Of a DNA stretch of 34,852 nt, positions 17,103 through 25,596 are shown piece by piece. Positions within the stretch are counted from its first letter, which is position 1. The number at the start of each line of letters is the position of its first letter. The notes under the pieces were generated by a model that ran no database searches, had not been told where the DNA came from, and saw nothing but the letters and a program-made list of their open reading frames with translations. Origin of the DNA: Fundidesulfovibrio agrisoli (lineage in GTDB: Bacteria; Desulfobacterota; Desulfovibrionia; Desulfovibrionales; Desulfovibrionaceae). The position numbers and the translations under genes were made by a program. The DNA lies in NCBI RefSeq assembly GCF_022808715.1, contig NZ_JAKZKX010000032.1:1-34852 (forward strand). The letters are read 5' to 3'.

Positions 17103-19133
17103 ATGCGCATCTCATTCTCCCTCAAGATCGCCGCCCTCCTGGTAGCATGCATCGCCGTCGTCAGCCTGGGGATTTTCGCCACAACCTACTATTTCATCTC
17201 CTCCGGATTCGACGAAGAGGCCGTCAAGGAGCTGGATGCCCGCCAGAAGTCGGTCCAATCCCGCCTGGACAACCTGAAAGAGGCGACATTGGCGGAATCC
17301 TTCCTCATCGCCTCTGATCTGGCCATCGCCCAGGGCATCGCCAAGGGTGATACGGCTTTCCTGCAGAAACAAGCCAAAACGATTATTCAAAAAACGGGCA
17401 TTGATTTTCTGACCATCACGGACGTCACCGGAAAGGTCGTCGCGCGCGGCCACTCCGACAAAATCGGCGATTCCGCCCTGAGCCAGCTCGCCATCACCAA
17501 AGGGCTCAAAGGGGAGGAGAGCGTCGGCATCGAAGAGGGCACCGTGGTCAAACTGTCGGTGCGCGGCGGAGCGCCCGTGCGCCTGGACGGCAAGATCGTC
17601 GGAGCCGTCTCCGTCGGGGAGGATCTGGGCACCCACGTCTTCGTGGACCAGGTGAAGGCCGACATGGGTGTGGAGTGCACCATCTTCAAGGGCGACATGC
17701 GCGAAACCACGTCCATCATGCGCGAAGGCAAGCGGGCCGTGGGCACCGTCATGGACAACGCCAAGGTCATCGACACGGTGCTCAAGAAGTCGTCCGTGTT
17801 CCGGTCGCAGAACACTATCCTCGGCTCCTTGTACGACACCGTCTACTGGCCGCTCATCACCGCTGACGGCAAGACCGGCGGCATGCTCTTCATCGGGAAG
17901 GACCGCAAGAGCATCGACGCCACCAAGCGCGGCATCACCTGGAGCGTGCTGGGCTCGGCCGTCGTGATCGGCTTGCTCCTCCTTGTGATCGCCCTGTTCG
18001 TCTCGCGCAGGCTCACCAGGCCCATCTCCACCACCATCGCCTTCGCCAAGGACGTGGCCGCCGGGCAGCTGGACAAGCAGTTGGCCGTGCAGTCCAAGGA
18101 CGAGATCGGCGAACTGGCGGATTCGCTGCGCCACATGGTTTCCGCCATCAAGGGAAAGATCAGCGAGGCGGAGGAGAAGAGCGAGGAGGCCCGCTCCCTG
18201 GCCGCCCAGGCCGACGAGGGCAGGCTCAAGGTGGAGCAGGCCCTGAAACAGGCCGAGTCGGCCCGCAAGGACGGCATGCTCGCAGCCGCCGACCAACTGG
18301 AGGGCGTGGTGCAGGGCATCAGCGTGGTCAGCACGCAGATCGCCCGCCAGATCGACCTCACCGTGGAGGACATGGGCGTCCAGGAACGGAGGACGACCGA
18401 AGCCGCCACCGCCATGGAGCAGATGAACGCCACCGTGCTGGAGGTGGCCCGCAGCGCCTCCAACGCGGCCCAGCAGGCGGCCCAGGCCCGCGCCAAGGCC
18501 CAGGAAGGCAGCGAGGTGGTCAACCGGGTGGTGGGCGCCATCAACGACGTGGACCGCATGTCCACGGAGCTGGAATCGGAGATGACCACGCTGGGTGACC
18601 AGGCCCGCTCCATCAGCGGCATCATGGGCGTGATCTCCGACATCGCGGACCAGACCAACCTTCTGGCCCTGAACGCCGCCATCGAGGCGGCCCGCGCGGG
18701 CGATGCCGGTCGCGGCTTCGCCGTGGTCGCCGACGAGGTGCGCAAGCTGGCCGAAAAGACCATGACCGCCACCAAGGAAGTCGGCGACTCAATCCGCGCC
18801 ATCCAGGCGGGCACCACGAGCAACGTCCAGCGGGTGAAGAACGCCGCCGAGGCCGCCAAGAACGCCTCCGGCATGGCGGGCCAGTCCGGAACCACCCTGC
18901 AGGAGATCGTGCGCCTGGTGGACGACACCTCGGCGCAGGTGCAGTCCATCGCGGCGGCCGCCGAGGAACAGTCCGCCTCCAGCGAGGAGATCAACCGCAT
19001 CGTGGAGGAGGTCAGCCGCATCTCGGCCTCCACTGCCAACGGCATGCGCGGATCGGGCCAGGGCGTGAGCGAACTGGCCACCCGCTCCAAGGAGCTGGAG
19101 GGCCTCATCAGCTCCTTCAGGCACGAAAGCTGA
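17103..19133 (+). CDS. Methyl-accepting chemotaxis protein with Cache sensor
   Basis: This is a 676-residue transmembrane chemoreceptor. TM1 (about 7-30) is followed by a periplasmic domain of roughly 250 residues resembling the Cache_3-Cache_2 type ([36 protein letters not shown]). TM2 lies near 280-302, then a HAMP segment ([22 protein letters not shown]). A long signalling coiled coil carries the universally conserved hairpin tip [20 protein letters not shown]. There is no C-terminal CheR pentapeptide. The ATG at 17103 has AGGAG 5 bases upstream; a GTG 3 bases earlier is too close to it. The ligand is unknown. The gene converges on mobA with a 9-base gap. Confidence 0.95.
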   Translation: MRISFSLKIAALLVACIAVVSLGIFATTYYFISSGFDEEAVKELDARQKSVQSRLDNLKEATLAESFLIASDLAIAQGIAKGDTAFLQKQAKTIIQKTGIDFLTITDVTGKVVARGHSDKIGDSALSQLAITKGLKGEESVGIEEGTVVKLSVRGGAPVRLDGKIVGAVSVGEDLGTHVFVDQVKADMGVECTIFKGDMRETTSIMREGKRAVGTVMDNAKVIDTVLKKSSVFRSQNTILGSLYDTVYWPLITADGKTGGMLFIGKDRKSIDATKRGITWSVLGSAVVIGLLLLVIALFVSRRLTRPISTTIAFAKDVAAGQLDKQLAVQSKDEIGELADSLRHMVSAIKGKISEAEEKSEEARSLAAQADEGRLKVEQALKQAESARKDGMLAAADQLEGVVQGISVVSTQIARQIDLTVEDMGVQERRTTEAATAMEQMNATVLEVARSASNAAQQAAQARAKAQEGSEVVNRVVGAINDVDRMSTELESEMTTLGDQARSISGIMGVISDIADQTNLLALNAAIEAARAGDAGRGFAVVADEVRKLAEKTMTATKEVGDSIRAIQAGTTSNVQRVKNAAEAAKNASGMAGQSGTTLQEIVRLVDDTSAQVQSIAAAAEEQSASSEEINRIVEEVSRISASTANGMRGSGQGVSELATRSKELEGLISSFRHES

Positions 19134-19142
19134 GGGAAGGGG

Positions 19143-19808
19143 TCAGGGCAGCACGCTCGCCAGGTCGGCGGGGGTGTTCACATTGAAGAAGGGCCGGGCG
19201 TCGGCCGTTGAATACATCACCACGTGACGCAAGGCTGCCGGGATGGCTCGCGAGAGCTTCCGGCAGCCTTCTTCGCTGGCGCGGCGCAGCAGAGGGGCCG
19301 CCTGGGGCTCGTACACGGCCACCAGGGCCTCGATGAAGCCCGTCTCGATCTGTTGGAAGGTGGTCATCACGGCGTGTCGCGGGCGGGATCGCCACGCGTT
19401 GAGCAATATTTCGAGCGTGGCCGCGTCCAGGAGGGGCAAGTCGCAGGAGAGCACCAGGCAGGACGTGCCGTAGCGCTCCAGGGCGGTGACGATGCCCCCC
19501 AGCGGTCCCAGGCCGGCTTCGGCGTCCAGGAACCAGGGCACATCGTGCACCAATGGGGCCGGGTCCCGGCCGGAGACGGCCACGGCCGGGCAGAAATTCC
19601 CGGCCAGCCGGACCATGCGCTCCAGCATGGGCAACCCGTCCACCACCACCGCGGCCTTGTCCCTTCCCAGGCGGCGGCTCTTGCCACCGGCGAGCACCAC
19701 GGCCACGCCCGGCGTCATGCCGGAGACGGCGCAGGCGGTTCCGGGGGAGGGTTCGCCCTGCGGCCGTGCGGCCGGGCCGCCGTGATATCCTCCCCCAGGG
19801 TTGCCCAT
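19143..19808 (-). CDS. mobA: Molybdenum cofactor guanylyltransferase MobA
   Basis: MobA attaches GMP to Mo- or W-molybdopterin to form the MGD cofactor of enzymes such as formate dehydrogenase. The nucleotide-binding signature VAVVLAGGKSRRLGRDKA is present about 35 residues in. It is followed by GPLGGIVTAL and VLSCDLPLLD (metal-binding aspartate) and the C-terminal FFNVNTPADL. The ATG at 19808 lies just after the fdhD stop. An ATG at 19838 overlapping fdhD and one at 19718 directly before the core are alternatives, and none has a clear ribosome binding site. It is cotranscribed with fdhD. Confidence 0.9.
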   Translation of the reverse strand: MGNPGGGYHGGPAARPQGEPSPGTACAVSGMTPGVAVVLAGGKSRRLGRDKAAVVVDGLPMLERMVRLAGNFCPAVAVSGRDPAPLVHDVPWFLDAEAGLGPLGGIVTALERYGTSCLVLSCDLPLLDAATLEILLNAWRSRPRHAVMTTFQQIETGFIEALVAVYEPQAAPLLRRASEEGCRKLSRAIPAALRHVVMYSTADARPFFNVNTPADLASVLP

Positions 19809-19812
19809 GAGC

Positions 19813-20529
19813 CTAACCGGCGTCGGCGATGCGCTCATTGGCGTCGGTGAAGATGCTGAACCTGTTCTCCCGCGAGAAGCCGATCAGGCTCATGGAGCCC
19901 TTACGCGCTATCTCCACGCCCGCCGTGGTCACGGCGGAACGGCTGACCATCATGGCGTAGCCCGTGCGCACCGCCTTGCCCACCAGCGAAGCCGTGGCCC
20001 GGGCGGAGACGAAGAGCACCCGGCCCGCCAGCGCCTCGCCGCGCGACAGGGCCCAGCCCGCCATGCGGTCCAGGCAGTTGTGGCGGCCGATATCCTCCAC
20101 GTGGTGGATGAAGGTTCTGCTGGCGGGGTCGTAGACGGCCGCACGGTGGAAGCAGCCGGTGGCGTCCCAGCGGCCGGCCATGTCCATGAAGCGGGCGGCT
20201 CCGTCCAGGATGTCCTGGGGCGTGAGGGGGCCGGGCCAGGCCCTGGCCTGGGGAGGAGAACCGGGCTTGATCCTCAGGCGGAAGCCCGCATCGGACTGGT
20301 CGACAATCTCGGGGATGGTGCCAGGCTTGCAGATGTCGAGCAGGGCGTGCCCCAGGGCCAACTCCCGCAGGCGCCCGTCGGGGAAGGCCCAGAGGTTCTT
20401 CTCCAGCCCGCCCTCGAATGTCAGGGTCAGGCGGATTTCGGCCGCGGCCTCGTCCTGGAAGTTGCGCCACGCGCCGTCCTTGAACTGGCGGCAGGGCAGG
20501 CGGGCGAGATCGATGGGTTGGTTGCTCAT
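19813..20529 (-). CDS. fdhD: FdhD-like sulfurtransferase for formate dehydrogenase, lacking the CGxCG loop
   Basis: FdhD transfers sulfur from IscS to the molybdenum/tungsten cofactor before it is inserted into formate dehydrogenase. The 238-residue product keeps the C-terminal core: TGCFHRAAVYD, the highly conserved VEDIGRHNCLDRMAG, then SARATASLVGKAVRTGYAMMVSRSAVTTAGVEIA. In E. coli FdhD a CGVCG loop carries the sulfur-relay cysteines. Here the corresponding stretch (around residues 88-105) has no cysteine, and the protein is about 40 residues shorter. It is divergent from tupA across 67 bases. It may use another cysteine or act only in cofactor binding. Confidence 0.9.
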   Translation of the reverse strand: MSNQPIDLARLPCRQFKDGAWRNFQDEAAAEIRLTLTFEGGLEKNLWAFPDGRLRELALGHALLDICKPGTIPEIVDQSDAGFRLRIKPGSPPQARAWPGPLTPQDILDGAARFMDMAGRWDATGCFHRAAVYDPASRTFIHHVEDIGRHNCLDRMAGWALSRGEALAGRVLFVSARATASLVGKAVRTGYAMMVSRSAVTTAGVEIARKGSMSLIGFSRENRFSIFTDANERIADAG

Positions 20530-20596
20530 GTGCCATTATTGACATGTATGCTGGCCTGCTGCAAGTATTGTCAGGCAAACCAAAAAGGAGCGAGGA

Positions 20597-21421
20597 ATGA
20601 AAAAAGCCGCAATTTTCCAGATCATTGCCTGCATCATGGTGCTCAATGCCGCTATGGTCCGGGCGCAGGACAAAGTGTTGATGATGGCCACCACCACCAG
20701 CACGGAGGACACCGGGCTCCTTCCGGTGCTTGCGGACGCCTTCAAGAAGAAGAGCGGCGTGGAGTTGCGCTGGGTGGCCGTGGGCACCGGCAAGGCCCTG
20801 GAGCACGGCAAGGCCTGCGACGTCGACGTGCTCATGGTGCACGCCCCCGAAGCCGAGAAAAAATTCATGGACGAGGGAGCCGGGCAGGACCGGACCCAGA
20901 TCATGTATAACGATTTCGTGCTCGTCGGCCCCAAGGCCGACCCCATGAAGGTCAAGGGCAAAAGCACCGCCGAGGCGCTGAAGGCCATCGCGGCGGGCAA
21001 GGGCGTGTTCATCAGCCGGGGCGACAAGTCCGGCACGCACATGGCCGAGCTCAAGCTCTGGAAGAGCGCGGGCATGGAGACCCCCGACAAAGAGGAGTGG
21101 TACGTCTCCCCCGGCCAGGGCATGCTCCAGGCCCTGCGCATGGCCGCCGAGAAGAACGGCTACGCCCTGACGGACCGCGGCACCTGGATCAAGTTCGAGG
21201 CCAGCCCCGAAGGCAAGGACATGGCCATCCTGGTGGAAGGCGACAAGGTTCTGCTCAACCAGTACAGCGTGATTACCCTGAACACGGCCGCCTGCCCCAA
21301 GGCCAAGCATGACTTGGCCAAGCAGTTCGCTGCCTGGATCGCCTCCCCCGAGGGCCAGAAGGTCATCGCCGACTTCAAGGTCATGGACAAGCCGCTGTTC
21401 TTCCCCAACGCCGGGAAGTAG
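20597..21421 (+). CDS. tupA: Tungstate ABC transporter, periplasmic binding protein
   Basis: The 274-residue protein has a signal peptide (residues 1-23, cut after VRA). The TupA oxyanion-binding signature ATTTSTEDTGLL follows, then GTGKALEHGKACDVDVLMVH, SRGDKSGTHMAE and YALTDRGTW. The signature separates TupA from molybdate-binding ModA. It captures tungstate in the periplasm for TupBC. A strong AAAGGAG site precedes the ATG. tupB follows with no spacer. Confidence 0.95.
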   Translation: MKKAAIFQIIACIMVLNAAMVRAQDKVLMMATTTSTEDTGLLPVLADAFKKKSGVELRWVAVGTGKALEHGKACDVDVLMVHAPEAEKKFMDEGAGQDRTQIMYNDFVLVGPKADPMKVKGKSTAEALKAIAAGKGVFISRGDKSGTHMAELKLWKSAGMETPDKEEWYVSPGQGMLQALRMAAEKNGYALTDRGTWIKFEASPEGKDMAILVEGDKVLLNQYSVITLNTAACPKAKHDLAKQFAAWIASPEGQKVIADFKVMDKPLFFPNAGK

Positions 21422-22117
21422 ATGGACTACCTGCTGGAGGGCCTCTCGCGGGCGGTGGACCTTCTGTCCTCGGGGGACCCTGAGACGTTTTCGGCCGTGG
21501 CCGCCACACTGGAGGCCACGGCCCTTTCCATGGGCATGGCCCTGGCGGTGGGGATGCCCGTTGGCTTCTGCCTGGGGTATTTCAACTTTCCCGGTAGGCG
21601 TCTGCTGCGCATGTGCTCCGACGCGCTCATGGCCTTCCCCACGGTGGTCATCGGCCTGCTGGTGTACGCCCTGCTTTCCCGCAGGGGGCCACTGGGCGAC
21701 CTGGAACTGCTCTTCACCATCCCGGGCATGGCCCTGGGCCTGACCCTGCTGGCCCTGCCCATGGTGGCCAGCCTCACCGCCGCCGCCGTGGAGCAACTGG
21801 ACCCCAGGCTCCGCCTCACCCTGCTGACCCTGGGCGCGGATCGCCGCCAACTGCTGCTGGGCATCCTCTGGGAGGCCCGCTTCGGCGTGGTGGCCGGGGC
21901 CGTGGCCACCTTCGGGCGCGTGGTCTCCGAGGTGGGCATCGCCATGATGGTGGGCGGCAACATCAAATGGCACACCCGCACCATCACCACGGCCATCGCC
22001 CTGGAGACGGGCAAGGGCGAGTTCGCCCAGGGGATCGCCCTGGGCGTGGTGCTCATGTGCATCTCCTTCCTGGTGAACGCGGCCCTGGTGGCGCTCCGGC
22101 GCAGGAGCGGCGCGTGA
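21422..22117 (+). CDS. tupB: Tungstate ABC transporter, permease
   Basis: This 231-residue inner-membrane protein has about five hydrophobic helices. Its cytoplasmic coupling loop is of the EAA type (LLTLGADRRQLLLGILWEARFG, then GRVVSEVGIAMMVGGNI), as in TupB and related permeases. The ATG begins on the base after the tupA stop. The end overlaps tupC by 4 bases (GTGA), so the three subunits are made in a coupled manner. Confidence 0.93.
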   Translation: MDYLLEGLSRAVDLLSSGDPETFSAVAATLEATALSMGMALAVGMPVGFCLGYFNFPGRRLLRMCSDALMAFPTVVIGLLVYALLSRRGPLGDLELLFTIPGMALGLTLLALPMVASLTAAAVEQLDPRLRLTLLTLGADRRQLLLGILWEARFGVVAGAVATFGRVVSEVGIAMMVGGNIKWHTRTITTAIALETGKGEFAQGIALGVVLMCISFLVNAALVALRRRSGA

Positions 22118-22779
22118 GCGGCCCCCTGGTGTACGAGATTTCCGGCCTGGAGCACCGCTTCGGGGACCGCGTGGCCACGCGCTGCGAGCATCTGGCCGTG
22201 GAGCAGGGCAGCATCGTGGGCCTTCGCGGGCCAAACGGCGCGGGCAAGAGCACGCTCCTGATGGTCATGGCCTTCCTGCTGGCCCCCACCCGGGGGGAGG
22301 TGCTGTTCATGGGGCAGCTTGGCCAGTGCGGCGACCCCTCCCTGCGCCGCCAGGCGGTGCTCATGCCCCAGGATCCGGCCCTGCTGCGCCGCCGCGTGGA
22401 GGACAATGTGCTCTACGGCCTGCGCGCACGTGGGCGGACGGACCCGGACAGCCTGCGCCTGGCCATGGACCTGGTGGGGCTCGACCCGCAAGCCTACCGC
22501 CGGCGCTGGTGGTGGGAGCTCTCCGGCGGGGAGAGCAGGCGCGTGGCCCTGGCGGCCCGCCTGGCGCTCAAGCCGCTGGTGCTGCTCCTGGACGAGCCCA
22601 CCGCCAGCCTGGACCCCCAGAGCTCGGAACTGGTGCGCCGCGCTGTGCTCGGCGCCCGGGATAAACGCGGGCTCACCTGCGTGGTGGTCAGCCACGACCC
22701 GCAGTGGCTTGAAAGCCTCTGCGACATCATCCACACCGTCGAGCCGCGGGCCGATGCGGCCCAGGCCGCGATGCCCTGA
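22114..22779 (+). CDS. tupC: Tungstate ABC transporter, ATP-binding protein
   Basis: This 221-residue ATPase has Walker A GPNGAGKST, the Q-loop (MPQDP), signature LSGGESRR, Walker B VLLLDEPTASLD and the H-loop VVSHD. The start is GTG at 22114, overlapping the tupB stop and preceded by AGGAG at 22103-22107. An in-frame ATG far upstream in tupB would add a basic non-homologous stretch and is rejected. It powers tungstate import through TupB. Confidence 0.94.
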   Translation: MSGPLVYEISGLEHRFGDRVATRCEHLAVEQGSIVGLRGPNGAGKSTLLMVMAFLLAPTRGEVLFMGQLGQCGDPSLRRQAVLMPQDPALLRRRVEDNVLYGLRARGRTDPDSLRLAMDLVGLDPQAYRRRWWWELSGGESRRVALAARLALKPLVLLLDEPTASLDPQSSELVRRAVLGARDKRGLTCVVVSHDPQWLESLCDIIHTVEPRADAAQAAMP

Positions 22780-22794
22780 AAAAAGGAGACGCCC

Positions 22795-23508
22795 ATGCGC
22801 GCAGTGAACATTGTCGGATTCAAGGATACGGGCAAGACCACCCTCTGCGTGAAGCTCATCGCCGAGTTGGCCGCGCAGGGCGTGGAGACCGCGTCGCTCA
22901 AATTCACGCATCAGGCCGGTCTGGACAAGCAGAACACGGATACGTCCAAGCTGCTCGCCGTCAGCCCCGCCGTGGGGGCCATCGGCGAGGGCGAGTCGGC
23001 CATGTTCTGGCGCGGCAAGCGTCACCTGGACCAGATGCTGCCCTTGCTGGGCCGCGACATGGTGGTGGTGGAGGGCGGCAAGGATCTGACCGTGATGCCC
23101 CGCGTGGTCATAGCGGCCAACGCTGCCCAGGCCCGCGACCTGGGCGCTGGCGAAGGCGGCCTGGCCATCGCCGTGTACGGGCCCGAGGGCGTCGACGGCG
23201 TGCCCGCCGTGACGGACCTAGCGGCCCTGGCCAAGCTGGTGAACGAGAAGGCCTTCCTCCTGCCCGGGCTGGACTGCGGCGGCTGCGGCCAGGCCGACTG
23301 CCGCGAGCTGGCGGCCCTGATAGTCTCCGGGGCCACCGGGGTCGAGGGCTGCACCTCCCTTGGGGGGAGCCTGGAAATCACCGTGAATGGAGCCCCCCTG
23401 GGCCTGAATCCATTCGTGGGGCGCATGCTGCGGGCCGGGCTTGCCGGCATGCTCGGCGAGCTCAAGGGCGTCACGCCCGGCGAGGTGGTCATCACCATGA
23501 AGATGTGA
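22795..23508 (+). CDS. mobB: MobB-like P-loop protein fused to a four-cysteine Fe-S domain
   Basis: The first half is a MobB-type GTP-binding domain with the P-loop NIVGFKDTGKTT and VEGGKDLTVMPRVV. MobB assists MobA in MGD synthesis. The second half (from about residue 155) carries C161-x2-C164-x4-C169 and C186 in the arrangement DCGGCGQADCREL ... GCTSL. This matches the small putative 4Fe-4S domain found in several anaerobic redox proteins (the PF04060 type). About 40 hydrophobic/glycine-rich residues follow. The gene starts 15 bases after tupC with GGAG and is in the tup operon, supporting a role in tungsten cofactor handling. Confidence 0.85.
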   Translation: MRAVNIVGFKDTGKTTLCVKLIAELAAQGVETASLKFTHQAGLDKQNTDTSKLLAVSPAVGAIGEGESAMFWRGKRHLDQMLPLLGRDMVVVEGGKDLTVMPRVVIAANAAQARDLGAGEGGLAIAVYGPEGVDGVPAVTDLAALAKLVNEKAFLLPGLDCGGCGQADCRELAALIVSGATGVEGCTSLGGSLEITVNGAPLGLNPFVGRMLRAGLAGMLGELKGVTPGEVVITMKM

Positions 23509-23600
23509 GGAGCGTGCGGGAACGGGCTTGTCCTTGTCATCCGTTGGCTGAATGTGTAGTCCTCGGGTTGGACTCCAACTTGCCTTCGCCAGGAGAGACC

Positions 23601-25028
23601 ATGGACGTCGCCGAGAACGCCCCGGTTCCCGATGATGACGCCGAGCGGCAAGACCAGCATCTCAAGCGCCTGGAAGTGGTCAACAGCCGCATCCAGGCCA
23701 AGCTCGGCAACTATAAAGCATACAATTTCACGCAGCTCCAGAGCGTTGCGCTGAACATCTTCTTCGACCTCGCGCAGGAGTTCACCTGCGTCGAGGATGT
23801 CTACGCCGTCTGCGTCATGATCCCCAAGGCCCTCTTCGGCCTGGAGTGCACCCTCTACGTGGCCGACGGCCACAACGAGATCATCAGCTGCTGCTCAAGC
23901 TACTGCCCCCGGGTGGAGCACAACATCGACTTCACCGAGGAGATGGCCGTCATCAGCGGCCACCTCATGGTGCCCATCAAGGGCAACCGGGAGCTCATCT
24001 CGCAGTTGCCGTTCACCCCTCGCGGCGACGTGATCGGCATGTTGCAGCTCTTCCCAGGGGATACCCTCAACGAACACGACAAGCTCTTCTGGGGGCGCTA
24101 CGCCAACCGCATCGGGTTCCAGTTGCACAACAGGTTCATCAGCCTGAAGAACAAGGAGCATGTGCAGTTCATCCGCAACCTCGTGAAAGACATCGGGCAC
24201 AACGTGATCGTGCCGAACATGTATTTCAAGCTGTTTTACAAACGGCTCGAAGCGAGGATCAATCTCGTCCGCCCACTGCAGGAGAAATTTCTTCGGCTGA
24301 AGTCCATCTGCACGGTCGATGACGAAGCGACAATGCGCGAGTGGTCCAAGATAGAGAATGATATAGAATACATCTACAACACGATTCAGGAACAGTTCAA
24401 AGAGATATACAGCCATTACCAGAACACGAGCCTCTTCCTGGAGACGCTGCTCAGGAGCAGCCACTTCGAGGAAGGCCGTTACGTGCTCGAAAAGCGAAAG
24501 TGCAACTTCAAGAGCCAGGTGATCGATCCGCAGGTGGAGCGCTTCAGGGCCAGGCTGGCGGAGCGCGGCATCGAGATCGACACCTCCATGGGCGGCGTGC
24601 CCGACCAGGAGATCGAGGTGGTGGCGGACCTGGGGCTCATCTCCCAGGTGTTCTCGAACCTGTTCTCCAACGTGGTGAAGTACGCCCGCGACGTGCTGGA
24701 CGACTCCGGGCGAAGGCGCAAGTTCATGTCCTACGGGTGGTACGTGGCCAAGGATTATTTCGGCCCCGGGCGCGACGGGGTGAAGCTCAACGTGTTCAGC
24801 ACCGGGCCGCGCATCCAGGCGGAGCAGCGCGCGGGCCTGTTCACGGAGGGCTACCGCGCCGAGAACTCCCAGGGCGAGTACGGCACCGGCCACGGGCTGT
24901 ACTTCATCCGCGAAGTGGTGAAGCTCCACGGCGGGGATGTGGGCTACGAGCCCACCCCGTTGGGCAACAACTTCTACATCGTGCTGCCATTCGTAACCCC
25001 CTCGAAGGAGTCGGAACCCTCGGAGTAA
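23601..25028 (+). CDS. Soluble sensor histidine kinase-like protein
   Basis: The 475-residue protein has no membrane helix. Residues about 45-185 look like a GAF-type sensor (VCVMIPKALFGLECTLYVADG, ISCCSSYC, GMLQLFPGDTLNEHDKLFWGR). A helical dimerisation region follows with DIGHNVIVPN around His200, a non-standard H-box candidate, then a long coiled segment. The C-terminal HATPase domain has an N-box (QVFSNLFSNVVKYA) and a G-box (GTGHGLYFIREVVKLHGG). A well-placed AGGAGAG (23591-23597) picks the ATG at 23601 rather than an upstream GTG. No response regulator is adjacent, so the partner is unknown. Confidence 0.82.
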   Translation: MDVAENAPVPDDDAERQDQHLKRLEVVNSRIQAKLGNYKAYNFTQLQSVALNIFFDLAQEFTCVEDVYAVCVMIPKALFGLECTLYVADGHNEIISCCSSYCPRVEHNIDFTEEMAVISGHLMVPIKGNRELISQLPFTPRGDVIGMLQLFPGDTLNEHDKLFWGRYANRIGFQLHNRFISLKNKEHVQFIRNLVKDIGHNVIVPNMYFKLFYKRLEARINLVRPLQEKFLRLKSICTVDDEATMREWSKIENDIEYIYNTIQEQFKEIYSHYQNTSLFLETLLRSSHFEEGRYVLEKRKCNFKSQVIDPQVERFRARLAERGIEIDTSMGGVPDQEIEVVADLGLISQVFSNLFSNVVKYARDVLDDSGRRRKFMSYGWYVAKDYFGPGRDGVKLNVFSTGPRIQAEQRAGLFTEGYRAENSQGEYGTGHGLYFIREVVKLHGGDVGYEPTPLGNNFYIVLPFVTPSKESEPSE

Positions 25029-25122
25029 GGCGTCCGCAAGGTGCCTCGCCGCGCCCCCCTTCGCAATCATCTTCCGGGCGGGCGGAGGCCCGGTCCACCC
25101 GTCAGCAGAGAGGTTTCGATCC

Positions 25123-25548
25123 ATGCCCAGCCGTTATCTCGAAGAGGTCATCAAGCCTGACCAGCGCGTCAACGCGCTGTTCAACCTGCTGGGGGTGCGT
25201 CCAATCCGCCTGGAGGCGGAACGCGCCGAACTGGAATTGCCCTTCAAGCCGGAACTGTTGCAGGGGGCTGGGGTGCTGGCGGGGGGCATGATGGCCGCGT
25301 TGGCCGACGAGGCCATGGCCCACGTGGTGCTGGCCAACCTGGAGCCGGGGCTGCAGACGGCCACCATCGAGATGAGCGTGCGCTACTTCCGTCCCGTGCT
25401 GCGCAGCGGTCTGCGCGCGGTTGCCGCACTGGTCAACAAGGGCAAGAAGATCATCAGCGCCGAGGCCGCACTGACGGACGACCAGGGGCGGCTGGTCTGC
25501 AAGGCGAGCGCCTCGTTCTTCGTGGTGGACAAGCGGCAGGGGGCCTGA
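25123..25548 (+). CDS. PaaI-type hotdog thioesterase
   Basis: The 141-residue protein has the hotdog helix signature LQGAGVLAGGMMAALADEAMAH, a central strand QTATIEMSVRYFRPVLRSG and a C-terminal CKASASFFVVDK. This family hydrolyses acyl-CoA thioesters. The usual HGG of PaaI-like enzymes reads AGG here, while the helix acidic pair (Asp62-Glu63) is kept, so activity could be altered. It lies 94 bases after the kinase gene, and its substrate cannot be predicted. Confidence 0.85.
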   Translation: MPSRYLEEVIKPDQRVNALFNLLGVRPIRLEAERAELELPFKPELLQGAGVLAGGMMAALADEAMAHVVLANLEPGLQTATIEMSVRYFRPVLRSGLRAVAALVNKGKKIISAEAALTDDQGRLVCKASASFFVVDKRQGA

Positions 25549-25551
25549 ATC

Positions 25552-25587
25552 GGGGCCGCGGCGGGCGTCACGCCGCGCAACGGCCCC
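25552..25587. terminator. Candidate bidirectional terminator hairpin between convergent genes
   Basis: An interrupted hairpin pairs GGGGCCG (25552-25558) with CGGCCCC (25581-25587). An inner CGGCG/CGCCG stem (25559-25563, 25571-25575) continues it, with five unpaired bases on the right arm. It sits between the stops of the thioesterase gene and the opposing uspA gene. There is no T-tract on either strand, so termination is only a possibility. Confidence 0.4.
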
Positions 25588-25596
25588 GCGGCCAGG

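Noticed and set aside
19901-22234. A 777-codon minus-strand open frame spanning fdhD, tupA and tupB
   Set aside because: It crosses genes on both strands and has shadow composition. fdhD, tupA and tupB are each supported by family motifs.
25067-25086. CCGGGC / GCCCGG hairpin between the sensor kinase and thioesterase genes
   Set aside because: Six base pairs, no T-tract and high local GC content; too weak to call a terminator.
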